Assembly (NCBI GenBank): GCA_016209885.1
Contig: JACQVF010000101.1
Location: 1-64,000 of the forward strand
Source: Gemmatimonadota bacterium
GTDB lineage: Bacteria; Gemmatimonadota; Gemmatimonadetes; Longimicrobiales; Gaopeijiaceae
Length of the DNA stretch: 64,000 bases
Reading direction: 5' to 3'
Shown here piece by piece: positions 17,752 to 25,484 of this stretch. A program made the position numbers and the translations under genes. Numbering within the stretch: position 1 is the stretch's first letter; every line of letters starts with the position of its first letter. The notes beneath the pieces were generated by a model, which ran no database searches, was not told the origin of the DNA, and saw only the letters and a list, made by a program, of their open reading frames with translations.

Positions 17752-17802
17752 AGTATTTGCCAAAGCTACTACTATTTAGCCCCCCCGCTCGCCCGATGTC
17801 AA
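17752..17802 (-). promoter_or_regulatory. Promoter and dyad operator of the regulator/tct operon (P1)
   Basis: Minus-strand promoter with an exact -35 TTGACA (complement of TGTCAA at 17797-17802), a 17-base spacer and a -10 CTAAAT (17774-17779). Directly next to the -10 lies the 22-bp dyad at 17752-17773. On the plus strand it reads AGTATTTGCC then AAAGCTACTACT; outer bases AGTA and TACT and inner GC/GC are symmetric. Operator edge to -35 edge is 23 bases. Its position over the start site suggests repression. Transcription would run into the TrmB-type gene and the 11-gene catabolic operon. Confidence 0.75.
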
Positions 17803-17819
17803 GGCCGCGGAATGCCCGG

Positions 17820-19025
17820 CTACCGCGCCTCGGCCGTCCTGGTGACGAATGCCTCGCCGATGCTCTTGGAGAGATCGTCGAGCGGCGCGCTCGTGAGATT
17901 GACCATGACCGCGACCACCACCTTCTCGTCCGGGTACACGAGCAGATGGGCGGTGGCGCCCACGGGCCCGCCGCCGTGGGAGTAAATCCGCCGCCCCTCG
18001 TCGTCCTTACCGATGTTCCAGCCCATCCCGTACCCGGTTTCCTGGCCCGACTTCGTCCGCTGCGAGGTGAAGAGCAGCTTCAGCGTCTCCGCCTTGAGGA
18101 TGCCGGGCTGCAATAGAGCGCTGGCGAAGCGCACCAGATCATCCGTCGTGCCCACGAAACCGCCCGACGGCGTTTTGTGGCTGATATCGGTGTACGGCGC
18201 GTTGATCAGCTCCTCGGTGTTCTTGAGTCGCGGATCGGCAAAGCCCACCTTGTAGCTGTTGGGTGTTGCCATGCTCGGCCGCTCGTAGAGCCGGGCACGA
18301 TAGGGAATGATGCTGTTCCAGTACATGGCGTCGGTGTCCCGCATGCCCAGCGGCCCCAACACGTGCTGGCGCATGAAACTCATGTACTCCTGCCCCGTGA
18401 TCTCTTCGATCACCACGCCCAGCAGGTTGTAGCCGTAGCTCGAATACGAGTACCGGGTCCCCGGCTCGAAAAGGAGCGGATCATCCTTGAACTCGTCGAG
18501 GCCGTCACGGTAGGTGGGGTACCGCGTGTACGTGATGAAGTCCCGGTAGCTCCGGTAGTGACGGATCCCGCTCAGGTGCCCGGCGAGCTGTCGGATCGTG
18601 ATCGGGTGGCCCTTGTCCGGAAAATACGGAACGTACTTCTGCACGGGCGCATCCCAGTCCAGCTTCCCCTGCTCGTGGAGCAGGGCGAGCCCCACTGCGG
18701 TGTGGGACTTGCCGATCGAGCCGCTCTGGAACTTCGTGATCGGCGTGACCGCCACCATCTGCTCCAGGTCGGCGAGCCCGAAGCCTTCCGACCAGACGAT
18801 CGCGCCGCCCGCCGCCACCGACACCTGGAGCCCCGGCATCCGCTCCTCGCCCATGTACTGCTCGACCAGCTTCCGCGCCCGGGCGATCGCCTCCCCGTGG
18901 CTCTTGGGCGGAACCCCGTGGTACGGTCCGCCGGCCTGCGCCATGACACCGGCGGGATCGACCCAGCCGGCCAGCCAGCCGGCCAGAGCGGCGGCGACCA
19001 TTCGCGACGTGAGCCTTGGTCTCAT
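17820..19025 (-). CDS. Secreted serine hydrolase, class C beta-lactamase/EstB family
   Basis: Serine hydrolase of the penicillin-binding-protein/class C fold. Such proteins act as esterases, amidases or D-aminopeptidases outside the cytoplasm, and sequence does not separate these. 401 residues with a signal peptide ending near MAQA (residue 31). Active-site motifs: Ser103-I-G-Lys106 in QSGSIGKSH, the tyrosine motif in YSYSSYGYNLLG, and the third motif in YSHGGGPVG. The ATG is behind GAGGAGG. It is the last gene of the susCD-1 operon, 45 bases before P1 of the next unit. It is closely related to the serine hydrolase at 22770-23990 and more distantly to that at 51311-52555. No resistance role is suggested. 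Confidence 0.85.
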   Translation of the reverse strand: MRPRLTSRMVAAALAGWLAGWVDPAGVMAQAGGPYHGVPPKSHGEAIARARKLVEQYMGEERMPGLQVSVAAGGAIVWSEGFGLADLEQMVAVTPITKFQSGSIGKSHTAVGLALLHEQGKLDWDAPVQKYVPYFPDKGHPITIRQLAGHLSGIRHYRSYRDFITYTRYPTYRDGLDEFKDDPLLFEPGTRYSYSSYGYNLLGVVIEEITGQEYMSFMRQHVLGPLGMRDTDAMYWNSIIPYRARLYERPSMATPNSYKVGFADPRLKNTEELINAPYTDISHKTPSGGFVGTTDDLVRFASALLQPGILKAETLKLLFTSQRTKSGQETGYGMGWNIGKDDEGRRIYSHGGGPVGATAHLLVYPDEKVVVAVMVNLTSAPLDDLSKSIGEAFVTRTAEAR

Positions 19026-19046
19026 GTTGGCCTCCTCAGGTTCGAG

Positions 19047-20456
19047 CTACCGCGGTCCGGCCGACCCGCGGCTCCGGTCTGCCGGGACGAAATCCCTGGC
19101 GACGGCACGGCCATCGCCCTCGCGCAAGAGCTTCATCATCTCATCGATGCTGTCCAGTCCTTCCAGGCCATTTGCCAGTTCCAGGACGCGCCCGACCTGG
19201 GGCGGCGACAGCGCGCGGCCGGCGCAATCCTGGAATTTGCCAAGCATCTCGGCGTCCGTGAGCGGCCGGCCCCAGTACCCCCGCGGCGTGTCGCAGCGGG
19301 ACTCATAGACCTGGCCGCTCTCCATCCTCACACGCACCACCGTATGCGTTTCGCAAATGTCGTCGGGAATGTCGGCGCGAAAATCCGCCCGCACCCGCGA
19401 CAGCAGCTCCTCCACGTCCCGGGAAAACCGGCGTTCGTCGCTGAAACTGTCGATCGTCACCTCGCCATCGAGGAGCGCTGCGACCGCCGCATACTGCACC
19501 GAGAACTTCCCCTCCAGGCCATTGCGAGGCCCAGGTCGATCCACCACCCGGCGATCCGTGGTCTCGATCTCCACGCCTTCGATCTGCGCCGGCTCGAGTC
19601 GCAGGCGGCCGCGCAGCTCGAGGGCCGCATCGATGGCGCGGTGCGTGTAGGTGTGACTCGGGTACTTCTTGATCGCCACTCCGGGTGTGGCCAGGAACCA
19701 AGGATCGCCATAGCGGCGCAGCTCTCCCAGGTCGTAGCGGCCGAAATAGTACTCCGCGAAACCACCCCCATCGATGATGTCCTCATGCGCCGTCCAGTCC
19801 AGGCGCGCCAGGAGCGCCGCCTCCAGGCCCATGCGACCCGCGTTGGCCGGGTGGGTGGACTTCGTCATCGTCCCGGTATTCGCCGTCAGCCCACATGCAC
19901 GCGAACCCGCGATGCCGAGCGCCCAGCAGGTCTGCTGCGGAGTGAGCCCCAGCAGATTCGCTGAGGCCGCCGCGGCGCCCAGCGGCCCCACGACCCCCGG
20001 GGGGTGGAAGCGATAGAGCTCCATGCCGAAGCCGGCACGTCGCAGCAGCGCCTGCACTTCGAATCCCGTGACCAGCGCCGCTATCAACTGCCGCCCGTCG
20101 TAGCATTCCCATTCGGCCAGAGCCAGAAGCGGCGGCAGCACCGGAGAGGTGGGGTGCGTCAGCGGCAGCATCATCGGCTCGTAATCCAACACGTGCGCCA
20201 GCACGCCGTTGGCAAACGTCGCCGACAGGGGATCCGCCCGGCAGAAACCTGTGACAACGGAGCAGGGTCCATCGGCGCCGAGGCCCCGAACGTAGCGCTT
20301 CACACGTTCCGCGGCGCCCGACAGCTCGGCACCGCCGGCAAGCATTACCCCGATCGAGTCCCGGCAAACCTCCTTCGCGGCAGCCACCACATGCGCGGGG
20401 AGTCCCTCGAAAGTCGTCGCAGCGATGCGCTCCGCCAGCTCGTAGGTCGCGGTCAA
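19047..20456 (-). CDS. MmgE/PrpD family dehydratase
   Basis: Third PrpD-type protein of the window, 469 residues, starting with TTG behind AGGTGAG. Family segments: TFANGVLAHVLDYEPMM (a variant of the usual HxLDxDD region), FHPPGVVGPLGAAAASANLLGL, GTMTKSTHPANAGRMGLEAALLA and AIKKYPSHTYTHRAIDAAL. It lies between a secreted esterase and a secreted serine hydrolase in an operon headed by SusC/SusD, with gaps of 21-40 bases. A cytoplasmic dehydratase encoded with outer-membrane uptake proteins suggests that the imported compound is processed by the same kind of chemistry as in the tct operon. It is clearly divergent from the other two PrpDs. Confidence 0.87.
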   Translation of the reverse strand: MTATYELAERIAATTFEGLPAHVVAAAKEVCRDSIGVMLAGGAELSGAAERVKRYVRGLGADGPCSVVTGFCRADPLSATFANGVLAHVLDYEPMMLPLTHPTSPVLPPLLALAEWECYDGRQLIAALVTGFEVQALLRRAGFGMELYRFHPPGVVGPLGAAAASANLLGLTPQQTCWALGIAGSRACGLTANTGTMTKSTHPANAGRMGLEAALLARLDWTAHEDIIDGGGFAEYYFGRYDLGELRRYGDPWFLATPGVAIKKYPSHTYTHRAIDAALELRGRLRLEPAQIEGVEIETTDRRVVDRPGPRNGLEGKFSVQYAAVAALLDGEVTIDSFSDERRFSRDVEELLSRVRADFRADIPDDICETHTVVRVRMESGQVYESRCDTPRGYWGRPLTDAEMLGKFQDCAGRALSPPQVGRVLELANGLEGLDSIDEMMKLLREGDGRAVARDFVPADRSRGSAGPR

Positions 20457-20496
20457 CGTCTCAGCTCACCTGTCTCGAGCCCCGCAGTCCCGCAGC

Positions 20497-22404
20497 TCAT
20501 TGCTTCCACTTCGTCGGCACGATCGGCAGGACGACGTGAGACGGGTATGCCGAGCTGTGGTGGATGGTGTTGTCCGCTGGGATCACGCGGCGGTGCCGGC
20601 CCAGCGGCTCGCCGGTGTTCGGGTTCACGTCGAAACGCGGGAAGTTGCTGCTCGAGATGTCGATCCGGATGCGATGCCCCTTCCTGAACACGTTCGCCGT
20701 GGGAAACGGCTCGATTGTGAACTCATACACCTGACCCGGCGTCATCAACTCTTCTGTCCCTCGCCCGTTGCGGAAGCGTGCCCGGACGATGCCGTCCGTG
20801 AGGTTGAGATCGTAGCCAAAGGGGTAGTCGGGGCTCGGTGGCTGGACGTCTACGAGCTTGGCGGTGAAGTCCGTGTCAACGGCGGTCGATGAAGCATATA
20901 GCTTCACCACGATAGGACCCACCACCTCCACGTCTTCTTCCAACGTTTCGGTCTGAAAGACAACGACGTCCGGCCTGGCTTTCAGAGGCAGGTAGGGCGG
21001 CCTGGCGCCATAAAGGCCCTCCCGTTCGCGCTGGTCGAAGGCCCCGTCCACCAGGCGACTCGACACCCCGCCGCCGATGGTGGGGACCGGGTCCCGCGGG
21101 TCGAACGTATAGATCGTGGACGGGATGACCGCGTCCGGTGGCTTCGGGCTCAAGCGCCCGTCGCCGTCAAAATAGTAAGACGCAAACCTGGTGTTCGGCA
21201 GCGGCCACTGCTCCTCGCTCCGCCAATAGCCGCCGTGCTGTAGCCGGCCGTTCCGGTCCTTGCGGCCATCGCCCGTTCCCATGACGAAGAGCCGGACCGG
21301 TGCCTCTCGCTCCACGCCCGTCTTCTCTCCCTTCAGAAAGTGGTCGAACCAGCGAAGGTGGAAGTAGGTCTCGAAGTCGGGGATGGCGGATTCCACGCCA
21401 AAGTCCACGTCTCCCGCGTAGGTCCGCGTGACCGTTGTGCTCCCGTGGATCCAGGGACCCATCAGCAGACGAATGGGCGATTTCTTCCTGCGAGAGAGCT
21501 CGACATAGTTCCGGATCGTGCCGCCTGTGAAAATGTCATACCAACCGCCGGCGTGGAGCATGGGGATGTCCGCCGTCTGATCATAGTAGTGGACCCAATT
21601 CACGCCCAACCCCTTCCAGTAATCCTCGTCCCCGATCTCCGCCATCTTGAGGAGGTAGTCCTCGATGGCGGGAACCCCGGAAAACGGATTGAGCCCTTTG
21701 CGAAGCGGCAGGGCGCTCTGCCATTCTTTGCCCAGCTCCAGGAGTTCCTCGATGTTGAGCGGCGGCTCACCGTTGCTGCCCAGCCGGCGAAAGGCCGGCT
21801 CCCCGACCAGTTGGGACGCCGCCCAGGTGATCTGCCGGCCCACCTCGTAGGCCCCGTGGTACCCGATACCGTGGTCCCAACCGTCGTAGAGCCCGCCCTG
21901 GTTGATTACGAGCGTCTTCAGCGCCGGTGGGTTCATCTTCGCCACGTCGGCCTGAGCGTGGGCGCCGTACGACGTGCCCCACATCCCCACCTTTGGCTCG
22001 ACATACGGCAGCTTGGTCAGCCATTCGATGGAATCGTAGCCGTCCAGCGCGTCGTACTTGAAGTACTTGCTGAAGGTGCCCTCGGACTTGTAGCGACCGC
22101 GGGCGTCCTGGATGACCACCACGTAGCCGTGCCGCACGAAGAGTTCCACCTCCGGGCGCCGGCCCACGGCCGACTTGTCGTACGCCGTCCGGTGAAGAAG
22201 GATCGGCAAGCGTTCTCCCACGGGTACGCCGTTACGGGCAGGACGGTAGATGTCCGTCGCGATCCGCACGCCGTCTCGCATCGGAATCATGAGATCCTTC
22301 TCGTACAGGATCGCCGCCTCATAGGGTGGCTCACCCTGGGCGTCCACGTAGCCGGGCCACCCGAACGACAGCACGACCAGCAACGGCGCCACGTTCGCCT
22401 TCAT
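20497..22404 (-). CDS. Secreted CocE/NonD-type hydrolase
   Basis: Alpha/beta hydrolase of the S15/CocE group, 635 residues from the ATG at 22404 (GGAGGAGGG seven bases upstream; a GTG precedes it directly). A cleavable signal ends near VDAQG (residue 24). Features: LMIPMRDGVRIATDIYRPARNG, QDARGRYKSEGTFSKY, nucleophile Ser145 in MWGTSYGAHAQAD, and the lid/beta-sandwich signature DTDFTAKLVDVQPPSPDYP with RIRIDISSSNFPRFDVNPNTG near the C-terminus. It is very similar throughout to the lipoprotein esterase at 37827-39776 and less to that at 7146-9038. In the susCD-1 operon it would release the acid or alcohol moiety of an imported ester. Confidence 0.88.
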   Translation of the reverse strand: MKANVAPLLVVLSFGWPGYVDAQGEPPYEAAILYEKDLMIPMRDGVRIATDIYRPARNGVPVGERLPILLHRTAYDKSAVGRRPEVELFVRHGYVVVIQDARGRYKSEGTFSKYFKYDALDGYDSIEWLTKLPYVEPKVGMWGTSYGAHAQADVAKMNPPALKTLVINQGGLYDGWDHGIGYHGAYEVGRQITWAASQLVGEPAFRRLGSNGEPPLNIEELLELGKEWQSALPLRKGLNPFSGVPAIEDYLLKMAEIGDEDYWKGLGVNWVHYYDQTADIPMLHAGGWYDIFTGGTIRNYVELSRRKKSPIRLLMGPWIHGSTTVTRTYAGDVDFGVESAIPDFETYFHLRWFDHFLKGEKTGVEREAPVRLFVMGTGDGRKDRNGRLQHGGYWRSEEQWPLPNTRFASYYFDGDGRLSPKPPDAVIPSTIYTFDPRDPVPTIGGGVSSRLVDGAFDQREREGLYGARPPYLPLKARPDVVVFQTETLEEDVEVVGPIVVKLYASSTAVDTDFTAKLVDVQPPSPDYPFGYDLNLTDGIVRARFRNGRGTEELMTPGQVYEFTIEPFPTANVFRKGHRIRIDISSSNFPRFDVNPNTGEPLGRHRRVIPADNTIHHSSAYPSHVVLPIVPTKWKQ

Positions 22405-22407
22405 CAC

Positions 22408-22769
22408 CGTTCCCTCCTCCCCAGGGAGTGCAACGCCCGGTCCGTGACCTGGCCCGTCTGCGCAGGCGGCGGCGGAAGATCAAGTACGGCCGACCGGGAG
22501 AGGATGACGGCCGCTGGGAAATTGGGCCGGATCCTGAGCCAGCGGCGCCACACGAGTCGCCACGGGCAACCATGCACGCCTCGCCATGAGCACCACGGTC
22601 GGACACGCCGCCGGGCCGCACGCGAGGGCAGGCGCCCCGTGCTCACACGCAACTTCAGGCGGCGACGTCGGCGGACCCAAGCCTCCAACGCCGGCCCCGG
22701 ACGAGGCTAGAGTGGTGCAGCAACGCGGTGAACCGTGTTCGCTTGCCCGCCCGTGCACCCAGCGACCTG
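22408..22769. other. Intergenic gap with no recognised feature
   Basis: This 360-base gap separates the serine hydrolase and CocE genes within the susCD-1 operon. I see no TTGACA, no dyad operator, no terminator-like hairpin with a T-run and no plausible coding sequence. Small frames on both strands have the composition of random G+C-rich sequence. Confidence 0.5.
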
Positions 22770-23990
22770 CTAGTCCTGCGCCACCCCCAAGAGGAACGCC
22801 TGCGCGATGCTCTGGGTGACCTGATCCAACGAAGCGCTCGTGATATTCACCATGACCGCAACGACTATCTTCTCGTCCGGGTAGACGAGGAGACTGGCTG
22901 TGTGACCGAGGGCCCCGCCCCCGTGACTGTAAGTCCGCCGCCCGCTGCTGTCCTTGCCGATTCTCCACCCCATCCCGTAGCCCGTCTCCTCGCCCGCCTT
23001 CGTCTTCATTGACGTGAAGATCATGCTCAAGGTTTCCGCCTTGAGGAAGCCTGGCTGGAGGAGGCCGCTCGCGAAGCGCACCAGGTCGTCGCACGTGGTG
23101 AGCCAGGCGCCGGCCGCGACCTTGTAGCTCGGGTCCGCAAACGGGGCATTGATCAGCTTGTCGTGGTTCTTATGGGCTGCTCCCGCGAATCCCACCTTAT
23201 AGTTGCCGGGAGTGCCCATGCTCGGCCGCTCGTACAGCCGGGCCCGGCCCGGCATGATGTCGTACCACCGGTACGCCTCCGTGTCCCGCATGCCCAGCGG
23301 CTCGAATACGTTCTGCGTCATGTAGGAGATGTAATCCTGCCCCGTGATCTCCTCGATCACCACGCCCGCAAGGTTGTACGCATAGCTGGAGTACGAGTAC
23401 TTCGTCCCGGGCTCGAAGAGCAGCGGGTCATCCTGCCAGATCTTCAGGCCATCACGGATACTGGTGTATTCTTCCCGGATGAAGAACTCGCGGTCCACGC
23501 CCTCGGGCTTGTAATGGCGAATCCCGGAGACATGGCCGACGAGTTGGCGCGTGGTTATAGGCCACGGCTTCTTCGGGAAGAATGGCACATACGTACGAAC
23601 GTCGGCGTCCCAGTCCAGCTTTCCTTGCTCGTACAGCCGGGCCAGGCCCGCGGCCGTGTGGGACTTGCCGATGCTGCCGCTTATGAGGCGGGTGAGGCGG
23701 GTGACGGGAACGCCCTGTTCCACGTCGGCCAGACCGAAGCCACCGGACCAGATGATCCTGCCCCCGACCCCCACGGACACCTGTAGGCCGGGAACCCCGG
23801 TCTTCTCGAGGTATTCCTCCACCACCTTCCGGGCCTGCTCGATTTCGGCCGCGGACCTCACGGGGGCACGGCCGTAGTACGGGGTGCCGTAGTGTTGCGC
23901 TTCCACCGTCGCGGGGCTCAGCCAACCCATACCCGTGAGCGCCGTCGCCAAAACAAGCGCGCCGCACACACCCGCCTTCATCTCTTCCAT
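22770..23990 (-). CDS. Secreted serine hydrolase, class C beta-lactamase/EstB family
   Basis: Same family and domain plan as the protein at 17820-19025, 406 residues. Of the starts available, the ATG at 23990 has GGAGG five bases away; ATGs at 23993 and 23981 are alternatives. The signal peptide ends near ATVEAQ (residue 32). Motifs: Ser106-I-G-Lys109 in ISGSIGKSH, YSYSSYAYNLAGVVIEE with the tyrosine motif, and TYSHGGGALGH. It is closely similar to the serine hydrolase at the end of the same operon, so the pair is a within-operon duplication separated by cocE and prpD. It probably acts on an ester, amide or D-amino-acyl bond in the periplasm. Confidence 0.85.
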   Translation of the reverse strand: MEEMKAGVCGALVLATALTGMGWLSPATVEAQHYGTPYYGRAPVRSAAEIEQARKVVEEYLEKTGVPGLQVSVGVGGRIIWSGGFGLADVEQGVPVTRLTRLISGSIGKSHTAAGLARLYEQGKLDWDADVRTYVPFFPKKPWPITTRQLVGHVSGIRHYKPEGVDREFFIREEYTSIRDGLKIWQDDPLLFEPGTKYSYSSYAYNLAGVVIEEITGQDYISYMTQNVFEPLGMRDTEAYRWYDIMPGRARLYERPSMGTPGNYKVGFAGAAHKNHDKLINAPFADPSYKVAAGAWLTTCDDLVRFASGLLQPGFLKAETLSMIFTSMKTKAGEETGYGMGWRIGKDSSGRRTYSHGGGALGHTASLLVYPDEKIVVAVMVNITSASLDQVTQSIAQAFLLGVAQD

Positions 23991-24062
23991 CATCGCCTCC
24001 AGCTACAGGGGATGAGCGCCCCGGAACCACGCTGCGCCGGTCCCGACGGCGCCAACCATCAG

Positions 24063-24097
24063 TAACGGCTCCCTAATAACGGCTGCTGATAACGGCT
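24063..24097. repeat. Threefold TAACGGCT repeat
   Basis: The octamer TAACGGCT occurs at 24063, 24077 and 24090, spaced 14 and 13 bases apart, in the gap between susD and the serine hydrolase gene. The linkers (CCCTAA, GCTGA) are partly alike. No hairpin is formed. Other short repeats in this window also lie in intercistronic gaps. Confidence 0.55.
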
Positions 24098-24149
24098 CCT
24101 TCATCGTGGCCGCCGCAGGCGGCAGCGTCCCGAGCCGCGGACTGTGCTC

Positions 24150-25406
24150 CTACCCCGCATCCTTCTCCGCCCTCGGCAGGGGCAGGCACGTGTTGTCTAT
24201 GAACGCATTGCCGTGCGTGTCCTGCCCCTTGTCCAACGGGATCTTGTGCCGGAGCATGTCGTTGATGCGATGCCCTTGCAGGAAGAGCTCCCGCCGCCGC
24301 TCCTCCAGCACCTGGGCCCGGATCGCCGCCGGATCGCTGCTCGTGAAAAGCGGCAGCTTGGCCGCCACCCGCAGCCGGTTTATGGCGTCAACCGCCGCCT
24401 GACCCCCCTCCGCCTCCGCGATGATCAACTGGGCCTCCTGCCAGTTGGCCATCGGGATGGAGGCCGAGACGGAGGTGTACTTTAACTGGACCCACGCCCG
24501 CGTCTGGGCATCGTTGCCGAAGCGCTTCAGGTCCTGCACCGGCACCCGCGGGTCGGCCACGCCGTCCACCGTGAGGCCGCGGTACCGTGGATCGACGGAC
24601 ACCACCATCTGGTTGTTGTTGTTGTGGAATACGGTATTGTAGCGGCGAGGGATCGCCGCCGAGTAGGTGGCGTAAGCCACGAACCCCTGGGGAACGGCCC
24701 TGGCGTCCGCAGCGGCGTCCGCCGGCTTCCCCAGATCGAGGCGCACCCGCGCACGGCCCACCCGCGCCGTGTTCAAGATCGCCGGCGACGCGGCGGTTTG
24801 GGCCAGCGCCAGGGTCAACCGCTCCTCGGCCCGCTGGAGCACCTCGCGCGGACTGATGATCGAGCCGCCGTCAAGCGCCATCTCGCAGTACGCCTCGCCC
24901 AGCAGGGCCGTGGCGTAGCCCGCGTACACCGCCGCCGTGGCCAGCAGCGTGGCCTTGTTGCTCACGGCCGCCTCCGAGAACGACGAGATGTGCTTGACGG
25001 CGGTCTCGGCCTGGCCCCGCGCAATCTGCAGCGGCAGATAGATGTTATAGCCGCCTCGGAACGCCGTTTCCGGACAGACGCCGCGGCCGGACTCGTAGTC
25101 GGTGATCCGGGTGTTCCAGGTGGACACCTCGCGCCAGCCGGACGAGTTGATGAACTCGTCCGCCCAGAGGCCCGTCGCCTGGATGAACTCCGAGTACGCG
25201 CACTCGAAGTCGGTGATGGCGCCGTTCACCACAATCGGCGCCATGGACGGGTCCGCCAGCGCGTCGCTCGGTATCCGCGTCGGCAGCTCCACCTCGAGGA
25301 TGTCGCCGCACCCGGTGGCGACGACCAGCCCGAGCAGAGCCGACATGGCCGAGATGAATCGACGCCCGCGTGCGCCGCCGAGTTTCTTGGTCTCTGCGCT
25401 CGACAT
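24150..25406 (-). CDS. susD: SusD/RagB-family outer-membrane lipoprotein
   Basis: Surface substrate-binding lid of a SusC/SusD uptake pair. The start chosen is the ATG at 25406, which has GGAG nine bases upstream (a GTG at 25415 is the alternative), giving 418 residues. The lipoprotein signal ends GLVVATGC, followed by DILEVELPT as in many Gemmatimonadota and Bacteroidota members. Helical TPR-like segments follow. The C-terminal family region reads NWQEAQLIIAEAEGG and VLEERRRELFLQGHRINDMLRHK, then CLPLPRAEKDAG. It lies 78 bases after susC. It is closely related to the SusD at 57692-58987 and unlike the one at 30554-31876. No glycan enzymes accompany it, so the ligand is probably not a polysaccharide. 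Confidence 0.88.
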   Translation of the reverse strand: MSSAETKKLGGARGRRFISAMSALLGLVVATGCGDILEVELPTRIPSDALADPSMAPIVVNGAITDFECAYSEFIQATGLWADEFINSSGWREVSTWNTRITDYESGRGVCPETAFRGGYNIYLPLQIARGQAETAVKHISSFSEAAVSNKATLLATAAVYAGYATALLGEAYCEMALDGGSIISPREVLQRAEERLTLALAQTAASPAILNTARVGRARVRLDLGKPADAAADARAVPQGFVAYATYSAAIPRRYNTVFHNNNNQMVVSVDPRYRGLTVDGVADPRVPVQDLKRFGNDAQTRAWVQLKYTSVSASIPMANWQEAQLIIAEAEGGQAAVDAINRLRVAAKLPLFTSSDPAAIRAQVLEERRRELFLQGHRINDMLRHKIPLDKGQDTHGNAFIDNTCLPLPRAEKDAG

Positions 25407-25484
25407 GGATTTCACTCCTCGTTCGTGCCGTACGCCCGTTCTGGGACCATTACCGGGCTCTGTTCGCGACCCGCCCTCAGAACG

